A DNA stretch of 64,000 nt from DASWNP01 sp036399175 (GCA_036399175.1 DASWNP010000063.1:1-64000); one strand, 5' to 3'. Shown: positions 1 through 8,723, counted from the first letter of the stretch. Made by a program: numbers and translations. The notes: generated from the letters alone by a model not told the origin.

Positions 1-1128
1 CTGCAGATAGCTCTCCCTGACCTCAGTGCCCGAGAGCGACGCCGTCCGACGGCCCGCGCGGATGCGCGTGGCTTCCTCGTAGCGGTCTTCCTCGGGCAGG
101 TAGAGCAGCTCGGAGAAAGGCACGGCCCGGACGCCGAGCTCCGCGCCGTGCCGCTCGTCCAGTTCCTGCGCGTCGTTGGGGCCGTAGAAGGGGCGGTCGC
201 CGGAGTCTCGGCCGGGGCTCGCGTGGTCGCGCCCGACGATGAGGTGATTCGCGCCGAAGTTGCGACGGATGAGGGCGTGCCAGAGGGCTTCGCGCGGCCC
301 GGCCATCCGCATCGCCAGTGGAAGCAGAGCGAGAAGCATCCGGCTGCGGTCGTAGTAACGCTCGGCGAGCACCTTGTAGGAGCGGACGCGCGTGTAGTGG
401 TCGATGTCGCCGGGCTTGGTGAGGCCGACTACGGGGTGAAGCAGGAGCGTGCCGTCAATTTCCTGTGCAGCGCGTGCGGTCAGTTCTTCGTGCGCGCGGT
501 GCAGGGGGTTTCGGGTCTGGAAGGCGACGACGTTGCGTCGGCCGAGCGCGGAGAGTTTGGCGCGCACTTGCGCGGGCGTCAGACGCAGCGAGCGAAAATC
601 GTAATGACGCGGAAGCGCGACGACGCGGAGCGTGCCCGAAAGGTTGAGCTTGCCCCAAGAGTTCATCTCGGCGACGAGCGGGTGGCGCAAATCGTTCGTC
701 CCGTAGGCGAGCCGCGCCTCGCGCTCTTTGTCCCATTCGTAAATCTCCTCGACGCGCATGACGGCGAGCAGGTTGTTGTAGGAATCGGCGAGCGCGACTT
801 CACTATCGAGATGCACGCCCGCCGATTCATCGACGGCGAGCGTGACGGGCAGGGGAAAGAGCGCGCCATTTGAGAGGCGCATCTCTTCGAGGACGCGCTC
901 GTAATCGGCGCGTCCCATGAAGCGCTCAAGCGGGGAGAAAGCGCCGGTGGCGAGCAGCTCAAGGTCGCAGATGTTTCTCGGCGTGATTTGCAGGCGCGGC
1001 AGAGAGGCGGCATAGGCGTGCAGCTCTTCGCGCTCTTCTGCGGCAACGCACAGGCTGACGAGCCTGCCGCCGTAAGGCTCGATTAAATTCTCTGCGGGTT
1101 CACTCGCGTTGGGGTCGCTAACATTCAT
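1..1128 (-). CDS. sat: ATP sulfurylase, N-terminal part (probably fused to APS kinase beyond the edge)
   Basis: Sulfate adenylyltransferase makes adenosine 5'-phosphosulfate from ATP and sulfate in the cytosol. The frame is open to the left edge, so 376 codons from the ATG at 1128 are visible. The nucleotide-binding signature QTRNPLHRAH and the later GRDHASPG with PFYGP are intact. The visible end, SGTEVRESYLQ, resembles the point where bifunctional Sat/APS-kinase proteins pass into their linker, so a fused kinase is likely but not seen. It is the last visible gene of a minus-strand cluster with two sulfotransferases, so I infer that it feeds PAPS synthesis for sulfation. Assimilation of sulfate to cysteine is the alternative role. 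Confidence 0.93.
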   Translation of the reverse strand, partial: MNVSDPNASEPAENLIEPYGGRLVSLCVAAEEREELHAYAASLPRLQITPRNICDLELLATGAFSPLERFMGRADYERVLEEMRLSNGALFPLPVTLAVDESAGVHLDSEVALADSYNNLLAVMRVEEIYEWDKEREARLAYGTNDLRHPLVAEMNSWGKLNLSGTLRVVALPRHYDFRSLRLTPAQVRAKLSALGRRNVVAFQTRNPLHRAHEELTARAAQEIDGTLLLHPVVGLTKPGDIDHYTRVRSYKVLAERYYDRSRMLLALLPLAMRMAGPREALWHALIRRNFGANHLIVGRDHASPGRDSGDRPFYGPNDAQELDERHGAELGVRAVPFSELLYLPEEDRYEEATRIRAGRRTASLSGTEVRESYLQ

Positions 1129-1182
1129 CAGTTTCGGGTTTCCTTTTCGGTTGTCTCAAAGCGATTTTCAACTTCTCAGGGG

Positions 1183-2121
1183 TCAGAAGAGGTTTTCTGA
1201 ACTTCTCAGGTCGAAGACGACGAGGCGTTCGTTCTCCAGCACGCAGCGAAAGCGCGTGCGCAGGTGCGCGCCGAACTCGGCGTAGTGTTCGAGCCACCAG
1301 AAGGAAGGCCAGCCGAAGGCGATGTGGCTCGCGCGCGTGTCGCGCCGGAGGCGCTCAAGCTCGTCGATGGCGGTGCGGTCGTCGGGCGGCGCGCCCCAGT
1401 ACTCGCCTCCGCGCTCAAGGAAAGGCACGCGCCGACGGCTCGCGCCCGCAAACTGGCTGCCGAAGCCCTGTTCATCGACGAGGATGAAAGTCTCGCCCTC
1501 GGGGACGGTCGCGGCTATCTCTTCGGAAGCCTGCATGAGCTGGTGCATCCATTCGTTGGCGTGCGGAAAGGGCGCGTCTGCGGGCGGCTCGACGCCGAGA
1601 AACGGACAGAGCTTTTCCCAGCCCTCGCCGCCGCAAATGTCCATCACGAGCAGGTCGCCCGCCCGGTCTTTGAAATACTCGCGGACGTTTCGCTCATGCG
1701 TCTCGTAGACGTAAGCGAAGCGCTCCCGGTTGAACTCGTGCGTGCCGTAGACGCACGCGCCGATAAACTCCTGAAATCTCCTGAACTGCGGGAAGTTCTC
1801 CAGCCACTCCGACATCAAGCGCCAGTGCAGCTCGCACGAGCGAAGCCACGCCGCGCGCTCGCGCACCGTCAGGATAAACTTGCTTCCGGGATAAGCTCTA
1901 TCGAGCTGCGCGTAGAAGGGCGCGACCGGCAAGTCGGCGACTCCCTGATACTCCACCAGAATCGACAGGCGGTAGCTTCCCGCCTTTAGCTCTTCAAGCG
2001 TCCGCTCGTCGTAAGGGTAATGAATCGACCTTATACGTACGAGGTTCAGCGCCTCCGTCAAACTCGACGTGCCCGTCTTGCTCAAACCGAGGCCGAAAAC
2101 TTTTTGGTGCTGCTCAAGCAT
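1183..2121 (-). CDS. Sulfotransferase family protein with C-terminal extension
   Basis: This 312-residue protein is a PAPS-type sulfotransferase of the Sulfotransfer_4-like group. The N-terminus carries the phosphosulfate loop GLGLSKTGTSSL, and a later YPGSKFILTVRE stretch fits the second PAPS-binding strand and loop. About 120 residues at the C-terminus (VPFLERGGEYWG, then FGWPSFWWLEHY and CVLENERLVVFDLR) lie beyond the usual catalytic fold and look like a separate module. I place the start at the ATG at 2121. The frame stays open to 2145, but those extra codons come from the adjoining hairpin repeat. No Shine-Dalgarno is evident. The acceptor is unknown; the neighbours suggest a sugar. Confidence 0.8.
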   Translation of the reverse strand: MLEQHQKVFGLGLSKTGTSSLTEALNLVRIRSIHYPYDERTLEELKAGSYRLSILVEYQGVADLPVAPFYAQLDRAYPGSKFILTVRERAAWLRSCELHWRLMSEWLENFPQFRRFQEFIGACVYGTHEFNRERFAYVYETHERNVREYFKDRAGDLLVMDICGGEGWEKLCPFLGVEPPADAPFPHANEWMHQLMQASEEIAATVPEGETFILVDEQGFGSQFAGASRRRVPFLERGGEYWGAPPDDRTAIDELERLRRDTRASHIAFGWPSFWWLEHYAEFGAHLRTRFRCVLENERLVVFDLRSSENLF

Positions 2122-2130
2122 AAAAGGAGT

Positions 2131-2236
2131 TGGACGATAGACCATAGACGATGGACGATGGACTGTCGCTGACGACGTTGAAAGTTTTTCCTGCGGTCAT
2201 CTTTCGTCTATCGTCTATGGTCTATCGTCCATCGTC
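2131..2236. repeat. Intergenic hairpin H1 (word GACGATAGACCATAGACGA)
   Basis: The left arm 2133-2158 pairs with 2204-2229 over 26 bases with one mismatch, around a loop of about 45 bases. The word and the first loop bases match hairpin H13 at 39165-39275. It sits between the DUF5989 gene, whose stop codon lies in the right end, and the sulfotransferase start 10 nt away. Confidence 0.9.
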
Positions 2237-2393
2237 AGAATATAGTGTAGATGAAGGGTGCGAGCGCGGAGCTTTGGGCGAAGACGAGGAGCGCGCCCAG
2301 GAGCAGGAGCACGATGATGATGGGCAGCAGCCAGAGTTTTTTGTTCTGCCGCAGGAACAGCCAGATTTCGCCGGCGAGCGCGAGCTTGCTCAT
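2235..2393 (-). CDS. DUF5989 small membrane protein
   Basis: This 52-residue protein starts at the ATG at 2393 behind a clear GGAGG. It begins MSKLALAGEIWLFLRQNKK, has one hydrophobic segment (LLPIIIVLLLLGALLVF) and ends SSALAPFIYTIF. That is the DUF5989 family, typically encoded beside SxtJ and a NodU/CmcH carbamoyltransferase as it is here. Its function is unknown. The position suggests a small membrane subunit or accessory of the carbamoylation step. Its stop codon lies in the right end of hairpin H1. Confidence 0.85.
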   Translation of the reverse strand: MSKLALAGEIWLFLRQNKKLWLLPIIIVLLLLGALLVFAQSSALAPFIYTIF

Positions 2394-2503
2394 GTGTCAG
2401 ACTTCCTCCGAAATTCAAACCGAAAATTTCATCTCTTAAATCGAGCGAGAAGATTTTCCTTCTCAAAGTTCGACCCGAAACTTCTTCTTAAAAAACTCGC
2501 TCC

Positions 2504-2920
2504 TTAAAACAGACGCTCGAACTGTTCCTTCGCCTGCCGCGTCGTCTTGCGCTCGACCCAGTAGGTTTCGCTCGTCGCGCCTCTTCGTCTCAGCGGGTCG
2601 CGCCCGGCGAGGCGCGAGACGAAGCCGTAGGGCGTGAACACTCCGTAGTACATCAGCGAGAGAAGGATCCGACTGTTGACGTAGCCGAGCACGGCGGCCA
2701 CTTGCATCCAGAAGACGTGGAAGCGCCGCGCGAGGGCGGGCAGCAAAAGGCCGACGACGAGGAGCGCGCCGCCCGCGCCGCCGACGATAGCCACGACGGT
2801 CGTGCGTCCCCTGTAGAGATTCCACGCGGCGATGGCGAGCAGCACGCAGGCGACGACGAGCGCCGTCTTTCTCGCTTGCGCGTCCGCGCCGCGCGCTGCG
2901 CCCCCCTGCTTCTTAATCAA
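2504..2920 (-). CDS. sxtJ: SxtJ family membrane protein
   Basis: This 138-residue protein belongs to the SxtJ family, named from the saxitoxin cluster and usually paired with carbamoyltransferases. Two hydrophobic stretches (about residues 24-40 and 45-66) are followed by HVFWMQVAAVLGYVNSRILL and a YYGVFTPYG segment, with a charged C-terminus. The start is a TTG at 2920, overlapping the carbamoyltransferase stop by 8 nt, and it is preceded by a strong AGGAGGA, so translation is probably coupled. The biochemical role is not established. A membrane anchor or partner for the carbamoyltransferase is the natural inference. Confidence 0.88.
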   Translation of the reverse strand: MIKKQGGAARGADAQARKTALVVACVLLAIAAWNLYRGRTTVVAIVGGAGGALLVVGLLLPALARRFHVFWMQVAAVLGYVNSRILLSLMYYGVFTPYGFVSRLAGRDPLRRRGATSETYWVERKTTRQAKEQFERLF

Positions 2921-4748
2921 GCTGGAATTCCTCCTGCCACTCGGCGTCGTCTACAAAAACATCCTCGCCCTGCTCGCTCTTCTGAAGGATGAAATCTTCC
3001 ATCACGAGGCAATCCATCTCGGTTCGCATGAAGCAGGTGTAAGCCTCTTCGGGTGTGCAGACGATGGGCTCGCCGCGCACGTTGAAGGAAGTATTGACGA
3101 GGACGGGGCAGCCCGTGAGTCGCCCGAAGGCGGAGAGCAAATCGTAGTAGAGCGGATTGTCTTCGCGCCTGACGGTCTGGATGCGCGCGGAGTAATCGAC
3201 GTGCGTGACGGCTGGAATAGTCGAGCGCGCAATGTTCAGCCGGTCGATGCCGAAGAGACCCTCCTGCGCTTCGGTCATAGGGATACGCAGGTGCTCTCGG
3301 ACGGGCGCGACCAGAAGCATGTAGGGCGAATCTGTCTCAAGCTCGAAGAAGTCCGCGACGCGCTCGCGCACGACCGAGGGCGCGAAGGGACGGAAGGATT
3401 CGCGGAATTTTATCTTGAGATTCATCTGCGACTGCATCCGAGGCGAGCGCGGGTCGCCGAGGATGCTGCGCGCGCCGAGAGCGCGCGGCCCAAACTCCAT
3501 CCTTCCCTGAAACCAGCCGACCACCTTGCCTTCGGCCAGTAGCCGCGCCACCTCTCCGACCAGCCGCTCGCGCTCGACCAGACGATACTTCGCGCCCGTC
3601 GTCTCAAGAAAGTCGAGCACTTCCTCGTTCCTGAAAGCGGGGCCCAAGTACGAGCCGCGCATCCCGTCGCTATGTCCGCGAAGCACCTTCGACACGTCGC
3701 GCGGCTGGCCGAGATATTGATACCAGACCGAGAGCGCCGCGCCGAGACTTCCGCCCGCGTCGCCCGCCGCCGGTTGAATCCAGACGTTATCGAAAATCTT
3801 CTCGCGCAGGATGCGACCGTTGCCGACGCAGTTCAAAGCCACCCCGCCCGCGAGACACAGATTCCGCTCGCCCGTCTCTTTGCGGACGTGCCTCGCCATT
3901 CGCAGCATCGCTTCTTCGGTCACTTCCTGAACAGAGCGCGCCAAGTCCATCTCGCGCTGCGTAAGCTGCGATTCGGGCTTGCGCGGCGCACCGTCGAAGA
4001 GCTGGTCGAAAGCCTTGCTCGTCATCGTCAGGCCGTGCGCGAAGTTGAAATACTTCATGTTGAGGCGAAGCGAGCCGTCAGGGCGCAGGTCTATGAGTTC
4101 GTCGAGAATCTTTTGCACGTAGCGCGGCTCGCCGTAGGGCGCGAGCCCCATTACTTTGTACTCGCCGGAGTTGACCTTGAAGCCCGTGTAGTAGGTGAAG
4201 GCCGAATAGAGCAGCCCGAGCGAATGCGGGAAGTGCAGCTCGCGGAGCAGGTGCAATTCGTTCGCGCGCCCGTAGCCGTAGGAGCTTGTCGCCCACTCGC
4301 CGACGCCGTCCATCGTCAGCACGGCAGCCGACTCGAAGGGCGAAGGAAAGAAGGCCGACGCGGCGTGCGACTCGTGATGCTCGGTGAAGAGCACCTTGCC
4401 CTTGTAGCCGGCCTCGCGCGCCACCTGCTCGCGTATCCAAATCTTTTCGCGCAGCCAGAGCGGCATCGCCATGAGGAAAGAGCGCAGGCCGCGCGGCGCA
4501 TAGTCGATGTAGGTTTCAAGCAGCCGCTCGAACTTCAGCAGAGGCTTGTCATAAAAGGCGACGTGGTCAACCTCATCTCCCCGGATGCCCGCCTGTCGCA
4601 GACAGAACTCCACCGCCCGCGACGGAAAATCGTGGTCGTGCTTGCGCCGCGTGAAGCGTTCCTCCTGCGCGGCGGCCACAATCTCGCCGTCGCGCACCAG
4701 ACACGCGGCGGAATCGTGGTAGTAAGCCGAGATGCCGAGAATGTACAT
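2913..4748 (-). CDS. NodU/CmcH-family carbamoyltransferase
   Basis: This 611-residue protein is full length for the family, which transfers a carbamoyl group from carbamoyl phosphate to a hydroxyl on a sugar or natural product through an ATP-dependent carbamoyl-adenylate. The N-terminal YrdC-like/Kae1-like part begins MYILGISAYYHDSAACLV. Further motifs are LAGGVALNCVGNGRI near the middle, FQGRMEFGPRALGARSIL, and the C-terminal VNTSFNVRGEPIVCTPEEA. The ATG at 4748 lies only 4 nt from hairpin H2 with no Shine-Dalgarno. SxtJ and DUF5989 follow directly. In this context a sugar of an exported glycan is the likely acceptor. Confidence 0.93.
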   Translation of the reverse strand: MYILGISAYYHDSAACLVRDGEIVAAAQEERFTRRKHDHDFPSRAVEFCLRQAGIRGDEVDHVAFYDKPLLKFERLLETYIDYAPRGLRSFLMAMPLWLREKIWIREQVAREAGYKGKVLFTEHHESHAASAFFPSPFESAAVLTMDGVGEWATSSYGYGRANELHLLRELHFPHSLGLLYSAFTYYTGFKVNSGEYKVMGLAPYGEPRYVQKILDELIDLRPDGSLRLNMKYFNFAHGLTMTSKAFDQLFDGAPRKPESQLTQREMDLARSVQEVTEEAMLRMARHVRKETGERNLCLAGGVALNCVGNGRILREKIFDNVWIQPAAGDAGGSLGAALSVWYQYLGQPRDVSKVLRGHSDGMRGSYLGPAFRNEEVLDFLETTGAKYRLVERERLVGEVARLLAEGKVVGWFQGRMEFGPRALGARSILGDPRSPRMQSQMNLKIKFRESFRPFAPSVVRERVADFFELETDSPYMLLVAPVREHLRIPMTEAQEGLFGIDRLNIARSTIPAVTHVDYSARIQTVRREDNPLYYDLLSAFGRLTGCPVLVNTSFNVRGEPIVCTPEEAYTCFMRTEMDCLVMEDFILQKSEQGEDVFVDDAEWQEEFQLD

Positions 4749-4751
4749 TGT

Positions 4752-4841
4752 CAGTTTTCGGTTTTCAGTTTTCGGTTTTCAGTTTTCAGCAGAAGACAGT
4801 CGCTTCTCTTCTGAAAACTGAAAACCGAAAACTGAAAACTG
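4752..4841. repeat. Intergenic hairpin H2 (word GTTTTCAGTTTTCGG)
   Basis: Left arm 4752-4795 and right arm 4803-4841 are built of CAGTTTTC/GGTTTTC words and their complements around a short loop. The same word forms the inner stem of H11. It occupies nearly all the space between the GT4 stop and the carbamoyltransferase start. Confidence 0.9.
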
Positions 4842-4871
4842 TTTCATCGTATCTCTTCACGCGCGGGACAA

Positions 4872-6332
4872 TCAAACGAGCACAGCGCCGCGACGCAGGA
4901 AGAAGGCGCGCATCCGGCTGCCGACCGCCGGGAGCGAGAAAGCGTTTGCGGTTCGAAGGCGTGCGCGCTGGCCGAGCGTGCGGCTGAGCGCAGGGTCGTC
5001 GAGCAGGCGTCCGAGCGCGGAAGCGAGAGAGGGTGCGTCGTCCGTGGGAACGACGATGCCGCCTGAGAACTCGCCTTCTTCGAGGATGTCGGAGACGCCG
5101 GGCGCGTCTGAGGCGACGAGCGGCAGGCCGCAGGCCATCGCTTCAATCGGCGCGACGGCGAAGCCTTCGTGGCGCGACGAGAAAGCGTAAACGTCTGCCG
5201 CCGACAGATAGTTTCGCAAACGCGAGTGGTCGCAGACGTACTCGTCAACCCAAAATACGTTTCGCGCTTCGAGCCCGTCGATGCGTCGGCGCAGGTCGTC
5301 GCGGTCGTTGCCCGTGCCGACGAGCAGCAGTCGCAAATCTCGTCCCTCACGCTCAAGCGAGACGCGCTCCCAGGCATCGAGCAGCACGTCCAGACCTTTT
5401 CGTCTGACCTGCACGCGCCCGTGCCAGACGGCGACGCGCGCCTCTTGCGGAATGCCGAGCGCGGCGCGCGCCTGCTCTCGATTGACGGCGCGCCAGTCGC
5501 TCAAATCGAGCGGGTTGAAGATGCGCGTCATCTTCGAGGCGGGCAGATGGTAGCGCCTGCGGACACGTTCGACCTCGCGGCGCGTGGCGATGATGAGCCC
5601 GTCGCAGGCGTTTAAGGAAAAGCGTCGAACGAGACGTTCGAGCAGCCCGCGCGAGTGGTCGCCGCCCTGAAAGCTTGCGAACAGCGGCAAGCCCAGGAGG
5701 CTCGTCACGAGGCGGCACACGTCGAAGCGCCCGTGCTCGTAGTCCTGACAGACGAGGGCGGCTGCGCGCTCGCGCTTCAACTCGCGCGCAAGCTTCAACG
5801 GCGGCGTCGAGAGATAAGGAGCAAGCTCTTTGAGGACGAAGCACAGGGCGCGACGCAGGCCGCGCACGTTGCCCGACGCTTCTTCGACCGTCGAGGCGTA
5901 AGGGTTCAGGACGAGTCGGCGAAGCGCGCGGTAGACGCGCGGAGCGGGCAGCACGCAGATAGTCGCGCCCGTCGCGGCGTGCTCGAAGCGGGTCGTCTTC
6001 TCGACGCGCGCCGAGACGCAGAAGAGCAGAGGGCGTAGGCGAGCGGCGCGCAGGGCGTCCAAGTAGCCGAACATCCAGCCGCCAGACATCTCGCGGCAGA
6101 AGGCTTCGAGCGTGACGCCTATGTTGTCCAGATAATCTTCGATGAGCTGACTCCAATCAAAGAGGGCGACGACGCTCGTCGCCTGCGAACGACGACCGCG
6201 CGCGTCCTCCGCTTCCGACGCTCTCTCTCCTGTCGCTTCGACGGTTTCTGCTTTCAGTGTCTTACGTGCCTCGTTGATTGCGCCGTCAGTCTCTTCGGCG
6301 AGAAGTACGCGGAAGCTAACGCGCTCGGCCAT
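4872..6332 (-). CDS. Glycosyltransferase family 4
   Basis: This 486-residue cytosolic or membrane-associated GT-B enzyme transfers a sugar from a nucleotide donor with retention. The donor-binding half is clear: VAVWHGRVQVRRKGLDVLLD, LLLVGTGNDRDDL, then the EGFAVAPIEAMACGLPLVAS signature carrying the E-x7-E pair. The first 60 residues are poorly conserved and contain an acidic, Arg-rich stretch. The start at 6332 overlaps the upstream GT2 stop by 17 nt, so the two are probably translationally coupled. Sugar and acceptor cannot be told from the sequence. Confidence 0.9.
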   Translation of the reverse strand: MAERVSFRVLLAEETDGAINEARKTLKAETVEATGERASEAEDARGRRSQATSVVALFDWSQLIEDYLDNIGVTLEAFCREMSGGWMFGYLDALRAARLRPLLFCVSARVEKTTRFEHAATGATICVLPAPRVYRALRRLVLNPYASTVEEASGNVRGLRRALCFVLKELAPYLSTPPLKLARELKRERAAALVCQDYEHGRFDVCRLVTSLLGLPLFASFQGGDHSRGLLERLVRRFSLNACDGLIIATRREVERVRRRYHLPASKMTRIFNPLDLSDWRAVNREQARAALGIPQEARVAVWHGRVQVRRKGLDVLLDAWERVSLEREGRDLRLLLVGTGNDRDDLRRRIDGLEARNVFWVDEYVCDHSRLRNYLSAADVYAFSSRHEGFAVAPIEAMACGLPLVASDAPGVSDILEEGEFSGGIVVPTDDAPSLASALGRLLDDPALSRTLGQRARLRTANAFSLPAVGSRMRAFFLRRGAVLV

Positions 6333-7299
6333 TGGTCGTGGTGGCGGCGCAGCCGATGAGTCGCCGACGCTCGGAGGCGTCCATCCTGAGCATGTGCCAC
6401 ATCGCCGTCCACCAGCCGAGCAGAGGGCCGAAGGCGACGAGAAAATCTACGCCCGCCCGCCGCCCCGCCAGCTCAAGCGCGAGCTGGCGCACGCCCATCG
6501 CCCAGAAGCCGACTGAGCAGAGCGCCGAGAAGAAACACCAACCGGCGTAGGAGCCGCGCCACTTGAGAGCGTTGCTGTTGTGACGGCTCGCGCCGAGGCC
6601 GAAGACCATCCGGCGCAGATACTCGCGCGAAGTGCGACGCGCCGGGATGACGTGTCGAAGCTTGCAGGCGGGGTTGTACCAGAGTTCGTAACGCGTGGCG
6701 ATGCGCATGCCTATCTCCACGTCGCCGCCCGAGATGAGACGGCTGCCCTTCCGGTCTTCGAGAAACTGCTTGTCTATCCACCCGCTCGCCTCAAGCGCAG
6801 CCCTGCGAACAACCATCCCTGCGCCCGCGAGCCAGTCTCGGCGCTTCGCCGTCTCGCCGTGATACGCGCCCGCGTAGGCGTATGGAAAGTTCAGCACGTA
6901 AGGCGGCGGAGGCTGCTCCCATTCGAGGATGATGTGGCCGCCGAAAGCTCCGCACTCGGGATGCTCCGAGGCGAAGCGCGCCGCCTCTTCAATCCAGTTC
7001 TCCGCCAGAAGGCAATCATCATCGACGAACGCAATCCATTCTCCTTCGCCCTCTCTGACGCCGCGCACGCGAGCCGGTGTCAATCCCTGCCTCGTCTCGC
7101 AAACTCTCCGAAGGTCGAACGCGCCCTCGCGCGCCCAGCGCCCGACCACTTCAGGCGTCTCGTCCGTGCAGTTGTTATCGACGACCAGCACGCGCCAACC
7201 GACGCCCGGCGAAACCTTCTGCCGCGAGATGGCAGCAAGCGTCCTCTCCAGCAGCGCCGCGTTGTTATACGTGCAGATAACTATGTCGAGCGAAATCAT
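6316..7299 (-). CDS. Glycosyltransferase family 2 with C-terminal membrane segment
   Basis: This 327-residue inverting GT-A enzyme opens with MISLDIVICTYNNAALLERT, and has the nucleotide-binding VVDNNCTDET and the metal-binding FVDDDC (DxD type). A GGDVEIGMRIATR segment fits the acceptor-side ED motif region. Two hydrophobic stretches near the end (GWCFFSALCSVGFWAMGV and FLVAFGPLLGWWTAMW) suggest membrane attachment, so it probably acts on a lipid-linked sugar. It lies directly upstream of, and overlapping, the GT4 gene. Confidence 0.9.
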   Translation of the reverse strand: MISLDIVICTYNNAALLERTLAAISRQKVSPGVGWRVLVVDNNCTDETPEVVGRWAREGAFDLRRVCETRQGLTPARVRGVREGEGEWIAFVDDDCLLAENWIEEAARFASEHPECGAFGGHIILEWEQPPPPYVLNFPYAYAGAYHGETAKRRDWLAGAGMVVRRAALEASGWIDKQFLEDRKGSRLISGGDVEIGMRIATRYELWYNPACKLRHVIPARRTSREYLRRMVFGLGASRHNSNALKWRGSYAGWCFFSALCSVGFWAMGVRQLALELAGRRAGVDFLVAFGPLLGWWTAMWHMLRMDASERRRLIGCAATTTNGRAR

Positions 7300-7310
7300 G
7301 CCTTCAAGTC

Positions 7311-7418
7311 AAATGGGGAAAAGGGGAAGGGGCAAAGGGCAAAGGGAAGAAAATCCGAGTTGAGTTTTGTTTCGATGCTTTTGCTTTGATGCCTTTCCCC
7401 TTTTCCCTTTCCCCTCTT
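7311..7418. repeat. Intergenic hairpin H3 (word GGGGAAAAGGGGAAGG)
   Basis: A purine-rich left arm at 7313-7350 is complementary in type to the pyrimidine-rich right arm at 7391-7418. The loop contains 7364-7396, which is identical over 33 bases to the reverse complement of 8751-8783 in H4. It lies 12 nt upstream of the GT2 start and next to the stop of the following acetyltransferase. Confidence 0.85.
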
Positions 7419-7420
7419 CG

Positions 7421-8089
7421 TTATCGTGCGAACTGCCGGAGCGCCTGCGCGCGGGCTTCGGGTGTGTCGTCGGGTTCGAGGTAACGAATGATGCGGGCAG
7501 GGTCTCCGGCGACGACGGCGTAGGGCGGCACGTCTTCTTTGACGACCGTCTTGCAGCCGACGATTGAGCCGCGCCCGAGCGTGACGCCGGGAAGAATCAC
7601 CGAGTCGAAGCCGACCCATGTGTTGTCTTCGAGCGTGACGGGTCGCGGAGCGGAGAGCGGCTGCAAGCGGCGCAAGGGGTCGGCGGCTGCGTCGCGCAGG
7701 ATTCGCCTACGCGCTTCGACGGGCGCATGAGCGAGCCCCGCCCAGCTATCGGTGATGACCGAGCCCCACGCGATGAGGCAATGGCTGCCGATGCTGATGC
7801 GCTCGTTCGAGACGAGATACGTTCCGTTTAAGACCGTGTAGTCGCCGACCTCGATGCGCCCGTGCGCGCCGACGATGAAGCTGGTTCGGTCGTATGCCCC
7901 TGTGGCGTTGCCGAGCGAGAGACCCGGCTCGTGTTCGGAGCAGTAGAGGGCGAAGCCGTAAGCCGTGTCGAGATAGACATCGCTGCCGAAGCGGACGTTG
8001 GAAGGGATGCCGCCGCCGTACCAATCGTAGTCGATGTAGATGCGCCCGTCGTCCGAAAGAGTGGAAGCGGTCGGGATGTTATCTTTCAT
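7421..8089 (-). CDS. Hexapeptide-repeat acetyltransferase (left-handed beta-helix)
   Basis: This 222-residue protein belongs to the acyl-CoA-dependent sugar O/N-acetyltransferase superfamily. Hexapeptide turns are visible at IGSHCLIAWGSVIT and in VGFDSVILPGVTLGRGSIVG, followed by the typical VVAGDPARIIRYL end. It starts at the ATG at 8089, whose ATGA overlaps the stop of the upstream paralogous gene. A longer in-frame reading to 8632 is only a shadow. The two acetyltransferases are probably co-translated and modify one glycan. The substrate is unknown. Confidence 0.88.
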   Translation of the reverse strand: MKDNIPTASTLSDDGRIYIDYDWYGGGIPSNVRFGSDVYLDTAYGFALYCSEHEPGLSLGNATGAYDRTSFIVGAHGRIEVGDYTVLNGTYLVSNERISIGSHCLIAWGSVITDSWAGLAHAPVEARRRILRDAAADPLRRLQPLSAPRPVTLEDNTWVGFDSVILPGVTLGRGSIVGCKTVVKEDVPPYAVVAGDPARIIRYLEPDDTPEARAQALRQFAR

Positions 8090-8700
8090 CGTTCCCGCTC
8101 CCCGAGGACGCGCGCCGGATTCCCGGCCACCTCGACGCCCGGCGCGACATCCTTCACCACCACCGCGCCCGGCGCGATTATCGCTCCCGCGCCGATGCGC
8201 ACGCCCTTGAGAATCGTCGCGTTGTAGCCTATCCAAACGTCGTCTTCGATGACGACCGGGCGCGCTTCGACCTGCGGGCGACGCCTGCGGTCGCCGACGG
8301 GCGAGAGCGCGACTGTATCGGCCACGCGCGCCGCCGGAGCTATCGGATGAAAGTCGGAATCGGCGATGGTGACGCCGCCCGCAATCAGCACGCGCGCCCC
8401 GATGGTGATGCGCTCCGTGCAGACCAGAGACGCGTTGGCGAGATAACAGTAGTCGCCGATTTCGATGCAGGCAGCCTCGTCCGCCGCCAGAGACGCCCGC
8501 CAGATGGTGACGTGAGAGCCGACGCGCAGGCCGACCCGTGCCGTCGAGTAGTAATGCTTGAAGCAGAAGGAGGAATCGACGACGGAGTTTTCCCCGACCG
8601 AGATATTTTCGGGGATGCGACCCGGAAACCAATCGCCTGGAATCGTCGCGCCGGGCACGAGCCCGTGAAAAAGCTGCGTCTGCTGCGCTGTAGTTGACAT
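8086..8700 (-). CDS. Hexapeptide-repeat acetyltransferase (WbbJ/CysE-like fold)
   Basis: This 204-residue left-handed beta-helix acyltransferase has hexapeptide stretches around IEIGDYCYLANASLVCTE, ITIGARVLIAGGVTIADSD, and VIEDDVWIGYNATILKGVRI, and ends VEVAGNPARVLGERER. The HPIAP segment after the aspartates fits the loop that carries the catalytic histidine in sugar O-acetyltransferases. The ATG at 8700 has a good GGAGG. Its TGA overlaps the next gene's ATG. It is probably an O-acetyltransferase for the cluster's glycan. Confidence 0.88.
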   Translation of the reverse strand: MSTTAQQTQLFHGLVPGATIPGDWFPGRIPENISVGENSVVDSSFCFKHYYSTARVGLRVGSHVTIWRASLAADEAACIEIGDYCYLANASLVCTERITIGARVLIAGGVTIADSDFHPIAPAARVADTVALSPVGDRRRRPQVEARPVVIEDDVWIGYNATILKGVRIGAGAIIAPGAVVVKDVAPGVEVAGNPARVLGERER

Positions 8701-8723
8701 GACTTTAAATCCTCCACAGATAA

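Noticed and set aside
148..873. A 241-codon plus-strand frame at the left edge
   Set aside because: It is antisense to ATP sulfurylase, whose QTRNPLHRAH and GRDHASPG motifs settle the coding strand.
3672..4814. A 380-codon open frame on the plus strand
   Set aside because: It is antisense to the carbamoyltransferase and ends in hairpin H2; no start signal or family resemblance.
7421..8632. A single 403-residue acetyltransferase reading
   Set aside because: Its first 181 codons are out of frame with a better acetyltransferase (8086-8700); two overlapping genes joined by ATGA explain the region.
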